NCBI GenBank assembly: GCA_023667015.1
Contig: JAMPAX010000002.1
Location: 180,259-244,258, forward strand
Direction: 5' to 3'
Source: Muribaculaceae bacterium
GTDB lineage: Bacteria > Bacteroidota > Bacteroidia > Bacteroidales > Muribaculaceae
Length of the DNA: 64,000 nucleotides
Below, piece by piece: positions 1-9,890 of the stretch. The notes beneath the pieces are model-generated. The model made no database searches, was not told the origin of the DNA, and saw only the letters and a program-made list of their open reading frames with translations. How positions within the stretch are numbered: position 1 is the stretch's first letter; every line of letters starts with the position of its first letter. Both the position numbers and the translations under genes were made by a program.

Positions 1-3000
1 AGCCTTGTTCCATGCCCTCTGGAAAACAGCGGGGTTGAAACGGTTGTTGAGGCTGCTATCGTAATATATTTCCTTGAAATAGGGAGTTGTCTGACGCGCG
101 CCGTTGCATGGAAGATACATGTCTCCGGCAAACACTCCCTGCAACGGAGAAGCGAGTGTATACCATCTCCGGGGAGTCACCTCGAAATCAACCCATGCCC
201 TATTATAGTTGAGATACTGCTGATTGCCTATCTCTGCCCCCGACTTAAACTGAATCTGGTCGCACCAATGTGCGAGCCAGGGACGGCAAAAGATGCCCAT
301 CTCCTTAACATCCTGTATCATATCAAACTGCACAAGAGGAGTCGCATCTCCCGCAATCTCATTTTCAGAGGGGGTAGAGTTCCACTGTAGGGTCGAGTCC
401 ATCGATGCATTGAAGAGTTCCGGGACAGTATTTCCCTGAGGTATGATTGTCCTGGTAAAGTCCAGAGGTGCGAAGCAGGACGTTTCAGCATTGTTGCCAT
501 CTGTGACATAATCGGAGAAATCAGATGCAGAAGCAAGCAGCTCGGAAGAGGAGACGCGCCGCCAGTTGGCATCATTATTCCAGTTAAGATTTTCGCTGCC
601 AATCCATTGTTGATATTCCGGAACTATCTTAACAGTGAACACCACATGACCTGAGCATACTCCCTCATTTTCCGATGCCTGAGGCACAGCTTCCTCAAAG
701 AGGAATCTCATGTGATACTCATAGCCTTCCTTAAAGTGCATCTCAGGATAGAATTGCAGGGCAACCATCCCATCTTCAACGTCATCCTTGTTGGCGACAA
801 GATTGAGTACCTCCCCGATAGCCCAAAGTTCATTATCTTCCTTTCCTTCGCCCGACAAACTCAAATACTCCGGGTCTTTTGTTCCGGCAAGATATATCAG
901 GGATCCTCCACCCGGTTCGCACATGTCGGTGACATTTTCTGTAACAGGCATAATCGTACGGAACGGCAATACAAGAGGTGTCGACTCATCGGTGGCAGCC
1001 TTGATGCTTTTAAGACTCAGACGCAGAGGCACATCTGTAATTGCAGGCGGATAGGCAATTGTCGAGATACCCTGAGCCAGACGGGGAGCACGCTGTTTAA
1101 CAACGATATGGACCTCGGTAGGCTGTGTACATATCAGCAGGTTTTCCTTCTCCTTGGGAATGGGCACGGCAAGTACATACTCATCGCGCTGTACCGCACC
1201 CTCCGGAAGGACAAGAGGGGGGAATATATATGACGACTGTGCGAGATAAAGTTTAGGACGCTTCTCACCCGTAGGGTCAATCACCACATATTTGTTGATA
1301 AGCTGCTTCATTTCCTTGGTATAGACGCCCTTGGGCTCATCTCTCAAATCGTCGGCGGCCGGATATACCTCGCGGAAATATCCCAATGCGTCCCACAGTG
1401 TCAAATCACCCTCCTTTTGTTCCACAAATTCATCCATCGAACCGTCATACCAGTCGAAAACGGCATTTTCCTCAACCTTCTGAGTTGACTTGTGGCCGTT
1501 CTCATCCTCAACCTCAGCATACAGATCAACCTGCACCACCGGTGACTGGTTACGACATGCATCTATTTCGTCAGACTGATTGCGTACCTCACCGTCAATC
1601 TTGATGGTATGTGAAGAAGCGACAGTCAACACACACTTCATCGTACAGTCATCCTCCACATTAAAATCGCGGGCAGTTGGTTCGTTAATGACATAATTTG
1701 GATCCCTCGGGTCATGTCCTATGAGCACTGCGATGTATTCCTTACCGGGCATCATCTTATTGTCTGTAGGCTCTGTATTGAGTACGATCAACCTATGACC
1801 ATTGTCATCCTTCCTATAAGCATATTCATACCCCGTATCTGCCGAAGAAATGTCCACATGACTATTGTAATTTGACTTGAATTTCAGCTTTCCGTAAGTG
1901 CTGACCTTCTCACCATCGTACTTGTATCTTAAAACTGCGGTATTAAAAGCCTTTTCGTACGTCATTCCACCGGCCATCGCCTCATCGTAGACCTTTTTAT
2001 CAAGCAGAGTATAATACAACTCAAATTCATTTACCGGCTGACCATCTTCGGTCTCCTCCTCGGCCAGACTCTGCATAAGTATTTCAAAGTCTGTAGAGAG
2101 CTGGACGCCGACACTATGCGATTCCATGCAGACAAGATCCAGCTGCCGGGCATAGACGAGGGGTTGTACTGTATATACCCGGATATCATCCACGGCATAG
2201 TCAGCACCTATAGAGCTCTTACTGTTATTGTCGATCTCAATCTCATAATGGGAGAGTTCCTTTATATCAAAATCCTTGTCGGTCAGGATAGGTACAAACG
2301 AAGAGTATACATAAAGCCATTTTTTGCGGCGTTCATAATCATTGGGGGAAGAAGCATACCCTGTGATATGGGAGTGCAGAGGTATACGCTCTCCGTTTTT
2401 CAAACGAGCAACGAAATTCAGAGAAAGATTCGCTGCCTCCGAATTGCTTGAAAATTCAGAAATCCAACATGATACATGAATCTTACTGCCGGGGCAGAAA
2501 GTATCAAGACGCAGTCGTCCGATAATACCGGGGTCATCGGCGGCATTGACATAATAGAAATATCCCTTCTGCGCACCTTGAGTATCGTAATAAAGCCTGT
2601 CGAAAAGACCGGGACCATCTCCTCCGAAGTTGATTGAAGCCGGGGCAAGACCATAAGAATGATAAGGCGTCACCACCTGATTGTTTACAATCATCTGCAT
2701 AGCATAGTCATGGCGGACGTTATAGCCGAACCCATAGTTTGACTGCTCCCACGACACCGGCCAGCGGAAGTAATTTCCGCTTTGTGTATCTCCGTTCGGT
2801 TCAACTCTTGTGGCATGGACAATATAGTCGGAAGGTTTTGAAACCGTCAGACTGTCTGCAACCTCCAGATAGCGGTATTCATCGAAATTGATTACATCGG
2901 ATGGGGTGCCATAGCGCAGTTCCAATCTCTCATTGGACACCTCAGGCATTTTCTTCAGTTCCTCTTCTGTCACCATTACTGAAGATGTCTCCGGCAGAAA

Positions 3001-5790
3001 GGTAATCTGATATTCCTGTATCAGCAAGTCTACATCCTTACTGTCGGCAAGCTTTATAGTCTCCCCGTCGTAGTCGGTGCCCACAACCTGGACTGTATAT
3101 CTCCCCTCCTTGGCATTCTTCTTGTTGCAGGCCATCATGCGGTAGAAAGAACCATCTCCTGCACACAAATAATAGTCAATACCGTCCACACTGCGGAATC
3201 CCTGTCCCTGAAATTTCGCAGTGGCATAGAATATGGCATCCTCATCTTTGTCAAGCAAGTTTGAGGGGTCATTCACCCACATCTTCTTCGTGGCCTCGTC
3301 TCTGTCCTGGATAAGCACACCATCTTTCCACACACGGAAGTAACGTGAACACACACGACGATAATCCGAATTGTCTATCTTATAATAGAACACTCCACGC
3401 GTAGTATTCTCCACCGGATAAGGGAAGTCAAGACGCACCTGAAAGTCCATATCGGCCGAGGCTGTGATATGACGAAGGTTTTTGCGGATAAATGCCCTGT
3501 TTCCCTTTTCATTGGCCATATATTGGTCTGCAAACTTCTTTCCATCCTTGATTCTGAATATATGGCGTGTCTGGATTATTGGCTCGGTAATAGTCAGTGT
3601 TGAGTTGTCGACGTGATCCTTGACAGTAAAATTCTGCGAGATGTCAGCGGCAATTACAAATTCGTCCTTACATAACGCACGCAGGTCTCCATTCTCCTCA
3701 AATGGGTTGCGGGAGTGCATGAAAGTAGCGAATGTACCATATTTACGAGGTGCCTTATTATCGTTGGGAATCACCTCCTCAGGATTCGGCACAGACTCGA
3801 AGAGAACCGGATAGGGATACGTTTCTCCAATATTCCAGTTGGTCATACCGGAGTCTGTCAAAAATTCCGGGGTGTTGAATTCATTTTCTTGAATAACACT
3901 GAATCCCTGACGTCCCTGCAGATCATAACAGTTTACAAATTCCAATGTGTGGTTGCCATAGGAATCCCGGCGGCAAAGTTCGTATCCTTTAAGGAAACCG
4001 TCCGACTTACTTGTGACCACAACATTCTTTAACCGAACATCAAAACAGTTGGCGTTGCTTCGCATCCATCCGATAAGAAGACCATTCTGATTGTTGACGC
4101 CATTCGAAGTAATCTCACCATCAAAAGCGAAGTTTTCAACATCCAAAGTGTTGACACTCGTACCCGAAGGATTGTCAATACAGCCTATTATACCGCCGAC
4201 ATTACCATCCTCCTTATAGCTGGCCAACTTTGCCTTGTTGACAACACCTCTGATGGTAACAGGTCCATACTTCAACAACCCTATGAATCCAACGTTTTTA
4301 TTACCCTTAAATTCACAGCTTGAATCAATGATGAGGTTTTCGATTGTTGCTCCATAGCCTATTGTGCCAAAAAAACCGACAGCCTCTTCATGCAAATCAA
4401 TTTTCAGATTTTTTACCACATGGTTATTACCCAGAAAATATCCGGTCCACATCACGCCCCTGCCGATTGGTTCAACAGTGTTGCCTGCGTCAAGATATTC
4501 CTTAAAGTCAAGATCAGACATAAGTTTTGCCGAAGTTCCCCGGTTTTCCTTATTCACCTTTTTCATAAAGGCAATAAAGTCATCGACAGTATATATTTCC
4601 TTTATATCTGCAGAAACTCTTATATCATCCAAGGTCAACTCCTTACTTGCAAACCAGCCATGGTCCTTGGAACGGAAAACTCCGGAAGCATCCACCAGAA
4701 AGTCCAGCAGTTCATTGTGCTCCCCATCCTCCACCTGACCTCCGGTAGTGTAATCATACCAATGAATGAAGCTCTCCTCGTATGAAGCGACGTCCGGCAA
4801 AGTATAGTAGGGGTGCAGGGCAATCGGCTCCCCCTGTACGGCATACACCACATGTTCCACCGTGGCAGTACGCTGCAGTTTCAAATTGGGATTGGTGATA
4901 ATGGAATCATTCTCTGCAGTCACCCAACTATAGTCCGGCATTTCAATGCCATGGGTCTGCAAATAAGTTGTATCTGCAACCCATTTGCCCCGGGCATCAA
5001 AATTATTCCATCCCCCCTGATTTTCCAACAAGTCGTCATTATATGTGCCATAAGTCTTACGGTTTGCCGGATGGAGCACACCCTGATTATGTTCAAACTT
5101 ATAGTTATAATAACGCATATTTACATCGGAATACAGATGAAAACGGTCAACCCAATCTCCGACCACACGTTCGCCATCCTTGACCTGATAAATCTGAAAG
5201 CCGGCCAGGACCACAGGACGAATTCCCTTGCCGTCGCTGTCATAACCCACGATATACTTACCATTGTTCTGAGTGACGATAAACTGCATTGACTCAACAT
5301 CATTGATACTGTATGACGAGCCGGAAATCTTAGATATCCTCTCGTTGAGTTTGCTGAAAGGCAATGGCTCCGACAGATCGAAGGTATTTACACCCCTATA
5401 GGTAAAATAGACACGGGCCAGCACGTCAGTCTCATATTCCGACCTACCCCTGAGCTTGTAGTGGATCTCCATCGCTATGGGGTTACGTTGCAAAACCACT
5501 CCGGGACGACGGAGTACAACCACGAGGTTCTCACCTTCCTTCATGTTGAAAGTATCCGGAAACTTTACCCGCAGGTAATGCTGTTCCTTCTTATACGCAG
5601 TATCGGTGACGAACAGCGTATTCGGGTTGGTGTTTATCAGATTGGGGAACTCCTTTTTTTGCTCCTCAGCCGACAGAGCATTCGTGCTGAACTGTTCTGC
5701 AGACGTAATCAGAGGTGTGCTTGCCAATGAGTTCAGCACACCATATAAACCAAATATAAGGGATAATATAATCGATTTGCTGTGTTTCAT
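1..5790 (-). CDS. Very large secreted adhesin-like protein, putative fimbrial tip (partial at left edge)
   Basis: The frame is open from the ATG at 5790 to the window edge, giving at least 1930 residues with no stop; the C-terminus is missing. The N-terminus (MKHSKSIILSLIFGLYG) is a Sec signal peptide without a lipobox cysteine. Residues about 405-545 contain GLUG-like repeats with motifs such as VGFFGTIGYGATIENL, NVGFIGLL and VGGIIG, a beta-helical pattern known from surface adhesins and IgA-peptidase-type proteins. The rest is rich in Tyr, Asp and Asn and looks like stacked beta domains. The start overlaps the stop of the upstream lipoprotein by 4 bp (ATGA), so translation is probably coupled and this is the last gene seen of the fimbrial operon. 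By position it resembles the large Mfa5-type tip adhesin of Porphyromonas, but I saw no von Willebrand domain. The tip role is inferred. Confidence 0.8.
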   Translation of the reverse strand, partial: MKHSKSIILSLIFGLYGVLNSLASTPLITSAEQFSTNALSAEEQKKEFPNLINTNPNTLFVTDTAYKKEQHYLRVKFPDTFNMKEGENLVVVLRRPGVVLQRNPIAMEIHYKLRGRSEYETDVLARVYFTYRGVNTFDLSEPLPFSKLNERISKISGSSYSINDVESMQFIVTQNNGKYIVGYDSDGKGIRPVVLAGFQIYQVKDGERVVGDWVDRFHLYSDVNMRYYNYKFEHNQGVLHPANRKTYGTYNDDLLENQGGWNNFDARGKWVADTTYLQTHGIEMPDYSWVTAENDSIITNPNLKLQRTATVEHVVYAVQGEPIALHPYYTLPDVASYEESFIHWYDYTTGGQVEDGEHNELLDFLVDASGVFRSKDHGWFASKELTLDDIRVSADIKEIYTVDDFIAFMKKVNKENRGTSAKLMSDLDFKEYLDAGNTVEPIGRGVMWTGYFLGNNHVVKNLKIDLHEEAVGFFGTIGYGATIENLIIDSSCEFKGNKNVGFIGLLKYGPVTIRGVVNKAKLASYKEDGNVGGIIGCIDNPSGTSVNTLDVENFAFDGEITSNGVNNQNGLLIGWMRSNANCFDVRLKNVVVTSKSDGFLKGYELCRRDSYGNHTLEFVNCYDLQGRQGFSVIQENEFNTPEFLTDSGMTNWNIGETYPYPVLFESVPNPEEVIPNDNKAPRKYGTFATFMHSRNPFEENGDLRALCKDEFVIAADISQNFTVKDHVDNSTLTITEPIIQTRHIFRIKDGKKFADQYMANEKGNRAFIRKNLRHITASADMDFQVRLDFPYPVENTTRGVFYYKIDNSDYRRVCSRYFRVWKDGVLIQDRDEATKKMWVNDPSNLLDKDEDAIFYATAKFQGQGFRSVDGIDYYLCAGDGSFYRMMACNKKNAKEGRYTVQVVGTDYDGETIKLADSKDVDLLIQEYQITFLPETSSVMVTEEELKKMPEVSNERLELRYGTPSDVINFDEYRYLEVADSLTVSKPSDYIVHATRVEPNGDTQSGNYFRWPVSWEQSNYGFGYNVRHDYAMQMIVNNQVVTPYHSYGLAPASINFGGDGPGLFDRLYYDTQGAQKGYFYYVNAADDPGIIGRLRLDTFCPGSKIHVSCWISEFSSNSEAANLSLNFVARLKNGERIPLHSHITGYASSPNDYERRKKWLYVYSSFVPILTDKDFDIKELSHYEIEIDNNSKSSIGADYAVDDIRVYTVQPLVYARQLDLVCMESHSVGVQLSTDFEILMQSLAEEETEDGQPVNEFELYYTLLDKKVYDEAMAGGMTYEKAFNTAVLRYKYDGEKVSTYGKLKFKSNYNSHVDISSADTGYEYAYRKDDNGHRLIVLNTEPTDNKMMPGKEYIAVLIGHDPRDPNYVINEPTARDFNVEDDCTMKCVLTVASSHTIKIDGEVRNQSDEIDACRNQSPVVQVDLYAEVEDENGHKSTQKVEENAVFDWYDGSMDEFVEQKEGDLTLWDALGYFREVYPAADDLRDEPKGVYTKEMKQLINKYVVIDPTGEKRPKLYLAQSSYIFPPLVLPEGAVQRDEYVLAVPIPKEKENLLICTQPTEVHIVVKQRAPRLAQGISTIAYPPAITDVPLRLSLKSIKAATDESTPLVLPFRTIMPVTENVTDMCEPGGGSLIYLAGTKDPEYLSLSGEGKEDNELWAIGEVLNLVANKDDVEDGMVALQFYPEMHFKEGYEYHMRFLFEEAVPQASENEGVCSGHVVFTVKIVPEYQQWIGSENLNWNNDANWRRVSSSELLASASDFSDYVTDGNNAETSCFAPLDFTRTIIPQGNTVPELFNASMDSTLQWNSTPSENEIAGDATPLVQFDMIQDVKEMGIFCRPWLAHWCDQIQFKSGAEIGNQQYLNYNRAWVDFEVTPRRWYTLASPLQGVFAGDMYLPCNGARQTTPYFKEIYYDSSLNNRFNPAVFQRAWNKA

Positions 5791-7049
5791 TGTCTTGTTA
5801 CGTAGAGCGTTCGAGAGAATGTATATGATATCGGGGTTGAATCGGCGCTATCTTTATATGTTACAGTTATATCAAAATCCAGGGTTGCCGTGCCGGTCTT
5901 GCTTCCCGAGGTCAGTTCTCCGATGATCTCGCCGGTTATCGGGGCTATCGCAGGATTTTTGGAGAAAATTTTGTCGGGATCGTTCACACTCAAAGTCGCT
6001 ATAGTGTATTCATCCGCACTGAGAACTGAGCCTTTGCTATCCCTGACCATAGCATTGATGACAAACCTGCCGGACGATCCGAAATTGGCATAATACTCAT
6101 CTCCTTTCCGCTCCACCAGTATTGCCGGATATCCGCCAATGGGAGGATAAAAAAGGATGTCGAACGAAAGGGAGAAGTTGATAATCTTCAACGGAAGAAT
6201 AATATAGTCGTTACGATTTATCCACTGAAGTTCTGAGGTTAATGCGGAGAGAACCTCCCTGCGTCCCGAGTCGTGAGTAATATTCATTTTCACAACATAA
6301 TGTCCTGTCTGATGATTTTCCGCTGTACTTTCCAGCAGATAGAAAGTGTCGGTGAGAGTGTTGCCGCGGGCTATCGGGAGTCTGTAGGTGCGGTCCAGCT
6401 GAGTGCATGATGCCAACGGATTCATCTTCGGACTGCCGGCGAGACCTGTATAATCCGGCAACAGATTGACCTTGTCTGTCTTTGCCGGCAATAATGAGAG
6501 TTCATTGAGAGTGATTCCATTGTCCGTATCGTTGGTGATTTCCAGCTGCATCTTGGCCACCAGACGAACCACTTCAACAACGAAATGGGTACTTGCCTGC
6601 TGTCTGATATCTACCGTCAATTTGCCTGTCATTGGAACCCATGCATCATCTGACGGCACTGCCGACCATGTCATATCTTCAATTCCTGATGGCATCTGAG
6701 AGCCTTCCTTAAATCCGAAACGTTCGGTATTCGGATCGGCAGTTCCCATGTTGGCGAAAGCATAAATCGTATATGTTCCCGCATCTATTGTCACCTCAAA
6801 TGATTCGTTGCTGACCCCTTCTGACACATCCGAATTCCGCTCAACAATTTTCACAACCTTTCCCGAACTGTTGACGAAGGCCATCCACCAGTCATGGATA
6901 AGCTCATTGTCTGACGCGTTATTGTCGTAGGAACGTGTGGTCAGAGTGACGGAGGCAGTACGCGGTCCGAACGACAACTCTTCAGAACTGTCGGAAGAAC
7001 ATGATGCTAAAAGCAAAGAAATGAATATAATCGAATATATATATTTCAT
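5787..7049 (-). CDS. Fimbrillin-like lipoprotein, accessory fimbrial subunit
   Basis: A 420-residue lipoprotein with lipobox LLLASC (Cys17) followed by SSDSSEE, typical of Bacteroidales surface lipoproteins. The N-terminal domain carries the fimbrillin pattern: an early beta-strand with TTRS, a polar stretch on an outward message (WWMAFVNSSGKVVKIVE), then GTYTIYAFANMG, which matches the first sandwich domain of FimA/Mfa-like proteins. The C-terminal half (from about residue 300) is a separate beta-rich domain. It lies 6 nt downstream of the preceding fimbrillin-like gene and overlaps the next gene by 4 bp. By analogy with Mfa3/Mfa4 or FimC/FimD/FimE it may be an accessory or adaptor subunit between shaft and tip. 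The exact family was not determined. Confidence 0.75.
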   Translation of the reverse strand: MKYIYSIIFISLLLASCSSDSSEELSFGPRTASVTLTTRSYDNNASDNELIHDWWMAFVNSSGKVVKIVERNSDVSEGVSNESFEVTIDAGTYTIYAFANMGTADPNTERFGFKEGSQMPSGIEDMTWSAVPSDDAWVPMTGKLTVDIRQQASTHFVVEVVRLVAKMQLEITNDTDNGITLNELSLLPAKTDKVNLLPDYTGLAGSPKMNPLASCTQLDRTYRLPIARGNTLTDTFYLLESTAENHQTGHYVVKMNITHDSGRREVLSALTSELQWINRNDYIILPLKIINFSLSFDILFYPPIGGYPAILVERKGDEYYANFGSSGRFVINAMVRDSKGSVLSADEYTIATLSVNDPDKIFSKNPAIAPITGEIIGELTSGSKTGTATLDFDITVTYKDSADSTPISYTFSRTLYVTRQ

Positions 7050-7055
7050 TTTGAA

Positions 7056-8630
7056 TCACATTATGATTTGAGGCTGACGCCGCATATTCCAGGGACGCAC
7101 ATAAATCTCCGGCTCTACATTCCACGGGTCTTCAATTGTCACACCTTCTCTGCCTATGCCGCGGAAGCTTATCGCCACACGATATATATGGTTTCTGACA
7201 ATACCATATTCCATGGGGAAGACTGTACCCTCCGGACGCTTGCCATCAGCAAAGACAGTGTGCCGTATCCATAGGTTGTAATAGCATATGCCTTGGGGGA
7301 AACTCTTGATTTCCGCCTTGTCCGACACATGTTTGCTGCTATATTCAAGAGCTGCCTCCTGACTGGCAAAATACTTGATGTCAGCCTCGGTGGTGGTTGA
7401 GTTCTGAGGATTATAGCGCCAGATATCCGTTCCCCGGGCGGGATTTGCAATCTTTGCAGACAAATCCGCATTGGTGTAGATTACCTCCGGAACATATTGG
7501 GCTCTGATGACGAGTCCTGTCAGACATTCAGCGTAATGATTGTTGACATGTTGCGTATTCTCGTTGGCATACGCAAGGATAATACTCTTCTTTGAGGGAA
7601 AGTTAATCCTGCTGTCATCAAGATTGAGTTTCAGCTTGTTGGCTTGCGTGAAATAATCGTGTCCAAAAGTCTTGATTGTTTGGGAGGATGTATTGCCATA
7701 AAAGGCTTCGAAATTTGACAGCGGTAACTCCTTTAGAGTGGAGTGTGGCTCTACGACATACGCTGTCGGTCTCCCGGATTCATCCTTCGGCAAAGTTCCG
7801 GCAAAGCGGTAGCTCGAAAAGCAGTCATAACTATCAGTGGCGTCAACACTTATTCTTTTTAGGGCATAGGAAGACTGTTGCATGGCATTTACCGGAAGGA
7901 CATGGCTGACATAAACCGTAGCCACCTTCGAACCATCCGCGAGCCTTGCAGGGTAAACAATAAAGTCATCCAGCGGCTCACCGCCGGTATAATCAAAATC
8001 TATTCGGGCGGCAGTACGCTCCACTTCCAGTGTCGCAGTCAACGGATTCTCCTTAGTTCCGTATTCGGCATCGGTATTCTCAGGGTAGAGAGGTACGACA
8101 ACACCGTCATTTGCGTTGGCATTGGCCATCGTAAAATTCCTGCAACCGGCAAGGGAGGCAGACACCGTCCACGCTTGCGAAGGGATGAAGTCCTGCACTT
8201 GTCCCAAGGTCTTGAACGAAGAGCAGTCTCCCATATTGATAAGAGCAAGAACCCGGTCGCCCGGACTTATATGATAATTGCCACTGTTGAAAGCAATCTC
8301 CACCTCAGCACCGGTCTGTGTAAAACCGGAATCTGCGGAGGTGAAATAATAGCTATCCATTATCTGTGTATCGGCCGGCGAATCAAGCCCGCTTGCTCCG
8401 GTGTATATCAAAAGTGTAATATTCTTGACAATACACTCATTTTCAAGAGCGTCTTCATTCGTATGACTTTCAGCGCGGCTTCCTGTCAAAGGCATCTTCA
8501 AGGAAATCCTGATACATTGTCCTCCCACCTCATATTCTGTGCATGCAGGCTCCTCATGTACCTCTGAACATGACGCAAGAATGAAGGCAACAATAAGATA
8601 TGTCAGAAAATTCCTAAACATCAGAGACAT
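7056..8630 (-). CDS. Fimbrillin-like lipoprotein, accessory fimbrial subunit
   Basis: A 524-residue lipoprotein with lipobox ILASC (Cys21). The mature part begins with a beta-strand pattern (IRISLKMP followed by SRAE) and a typical FimA/Mfa-like segment, including LALINMGD, seen also in the major subunit as the ILNGV/VLNAPGD region. The C-terminus is GIVRNHIYRVAIS followed by EDPWNVEPEIYVRPWN; RNH-Y-V followed by a Trp-containing last strand is the C-terminal signature of the fimbrillin superfamily, where the last strand serves subunit polymerisation. It lies 93 nt downstream of the Mfa2-like anchor gene, separated by the tandem repeat at 8653-8737. A second possible start is Met4. It is probably an accessory subunit; the assignment rests on the superfamily pattern, not on one named subunit. 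Confidence 0.78.
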   Translation of the reverse strand: MSLMFRNFLTYLIVAFILASCSEVHEEPACTEYEVGGQCIRISLKMPLTGSRAESHTNEDALENECIVKNITLLIYTGASGLDSPADTQIMDSYYFTSADSGFTQTGAEVEIAFNSGNYHISPGDRVLALINMGDCSSFKTLGQVQDFIPSQAWTVSASLAGCRNFTMANANANDGVVVPLYPENTDAEYGTKENPLTATLEVERTAARIDFDYTGGEPLDDFIVYPARLADGSKVATVYVSHVLPVNAMQQSSYALKRISVDATDSYDCFSSYRFAGTLPKDESGRPTAYVVEPHSTLKELPLSNFEAFYGNTSSQTIKTFGHDYFTQANKLKLNLDDSRINFPSKKSIILAYANENTQHVNNHYAECLTGLVIRAQYVPEVIYTNADLSAKIANPARGTDIWRYNPQNSTTTEADIKYFASQEAALEYSSKHVSDKAEIKSFPQGICYYNLWIRHTVFADGKRPEGTVFPMEYGIVRNHIYRVAISFRGIGREGVTIEDPWNVEPEIYVRPWNMRRQPQIIM

Positions 8631-8652
8631 AATATCATTTATACACTATCAA

Positions 8653-8737
8653 CTGAAATGCATTCTACCTAAATGCAGTCTATATGCAGTCTATTAAATG
8701 CAGTTTACTCGAATGCCGTCTATTCAAATGCCGTCTA
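8653..8737 (-). repeat. Six-unit minisatellite at the 3' end of the mfa2-like gene
   Basis: Six head-to-tail units of 15, 15, 14, 11, 15 and 15 bp fill this stretch exactly. On the minus strand they read TAGACGGCATTTGAA, TAGACGGCATTCGAG, TAAACTGCATTTAA, TAGACTGCATA, TAGACTGCATTTAGG and TAGAATGCATTTCAG. The first unit contains the last codons and the TGA stop (8724-8726) of the anchor gene; the other five lie in the intergenic spacer before the next fimbrillin-like gene. Units share the core TAGACTGCATTT. Such arrays can change copy number by slippage. Here that would change spacer length and not the protein, unless a gain moves the stop. Confidence 0.85.
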
Positions 8738-9791
8738 CATCCTGCAGAACGAGCTGCCAGGAATTTATGAATATCTGAGTATTGATCCAACGGCCGTTAT
8801 CATCAAGAAACAGTACTAATGAGTAATCGTCACGGTAGTCGAGATAGTCAGCATCACTAAGCTTGTGATGTTGACCCTTAGTAATCAAAGAATAGTCAGC
8901 GAGGGGAATGGAAGCCACAAGGCTCTTGTCCTCCTTGCGGTAGATATTCACCATGCATCGCTTCTGAGGAGTGATTCGGCTAATCTGGAAATCGGCAACG
9001 GCACAGCTTACAGCCGTGATGGCACGCGATTCGTTTCCCTTGCCGTCACCTATATAATCGGGAACATTCACACCGGCATAACCGTTTGTGACATTATGGG
9101 CGTAATATGTCAAAGGTTCGTCATCAAGAATAGTGTTGTCCCAGTCGAGATATCCGTTTTCCTCCTTAATTGTAAAGAGAAATTTGCTTTCATCGACAGG
9201 ATCACCGGAGAGATGTTGCAGGACGACATGAACGTCGTTTGTATCTTTTGTGAGGGGCATGACTATAATATGGTCTCCCTCGTCTTCGGGAAATGTTACA
9301 TCCATAACTTTTCCATGATATAAGTCGCGGAAATTATCACGGACGGCAGAGCCTTCGAAGTTCCAGCCCTCATCGTGTGCAGAACGTCCGCTGAGCGTTG
9401 ACTGCAGGTGGGTGTAATGCGTTGCGCTTTCCGGTATGCTGAAATCGGTCTTATGACCGCCGCCACACCAGGCGACAAGAGAGTAGGTGCCGGGAGTTAT
9501 ACCATCGACATCCATCAAATAAGAGCCGGACTTCAGTTCATCGCCGGCTTCGTATTTTTGCCAGACAATTTGGCCGTTGCCATCTATAATATATAATGTC
9601 ACCTCTTCAACTTCCGATGCGAACGCGTCTGCATATTTCAGATTACGGTCATATACAAACCGCACCTTATAATGAGGGTCGCAGTCACCTTCGTAATCAT
9701 AAATCATGCTGTCGCACGAGGTAAGCCACGCTGCTGCCGCTATGGGCAACACACGCAGAAGAGCTTTCAATATGCTCGAGATGCTATTCAT
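8724..9791 (-). CDS. mfa2: FimB/Mfa2 family fimbrial anchor lipoprotein
   Basis: A 355-residue lipoprotein with lipobox LTSC (Cys26). The start of the mature protein, with DYEGDC then an H/Y-rich strand and VRFVYDRNLKYADAF, is the recognisable signature of the FimB/Mfa2 family, followed by the VTLYIID strand and GTYSLVAWCGG. In Porphyromonas gingivalis the Mfa2/FimB protein anchors the fimbria to the outer membrane and sets its length. The gene lies 99 nt downstream of the major subunit gene, the order expected for mfa1-mfa2. The intervening hairpin at 9818-9855 may lower expression of the anchor relative to the shaft subunit. The stop lies within the first unit of a minisatellite. Confidence 0.9.
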   Translation of the reverse strand: MNSISSILKALLRVLPIAAAAWLTSCDSMIYDYEGDCDPHYKVRFVYDRNLKYADAFASEVEEVTLYIIDGNGQIVWQKYEAGDELKSGSYLMDVDGITPGTYSLVAWCGGGHKTDFSIPESATHYTHLQSTLSGRSAHDEGWNFEGSAVRDNFRDLYHGKVMDVTFPEDEGDHIIVMPLTKDTNDVHVVLQHLSGDPVDESKFLFTIKEENGYLDWDNTILDDEPLTYYAHNVTNGYAGVNVPDYIGDGKGNESRAITAVSCAVADFQISRITPQKRCMVNIYRKEDKSLVASIPLADYSLITKGQHHKLSDADYLDYRDDYSLVLFLDDNGRWINTQIFINSWQLVLQDVDGI

Positions 9792-9817
9792 TAAATTTAG
9801 ACGAGATGGGGTTAAGG

Positions 9818-9855
9818 AAGTCTCCGCGACTATCCGCGGACAGCCGCGGAGACTT
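9818..9855 (-). promoter_or_regulatory. Intergenic hairpin between major subunit and anchor genes
   Basis: AAGTCTCCGCG (9818-9828) is the perfect reverse complement of CGCGGAGACTT (9845-9855), an 11-bp stem. The 16-nt loop itself holds the palindrome CCGCGG (9834-9839). There is no T-run after the stem on the minus strand, so it is not a canonical terminator. It is more likely an mRNA-stabilising or attenuating structure that makes the upstream major subunit more abundant than the anchor. The function is inferred. Confidence 0.6.
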
Positions 9856-9890
9856 TTAAAGTATTATCAACATTGTTGGCTGTTGCGGTA

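Noticed and set aside
8653-8737. The six tandem units as a small CRISPR array.
   Set aside because: There are no spacers between units and no cas genes; it is a minisatellite.
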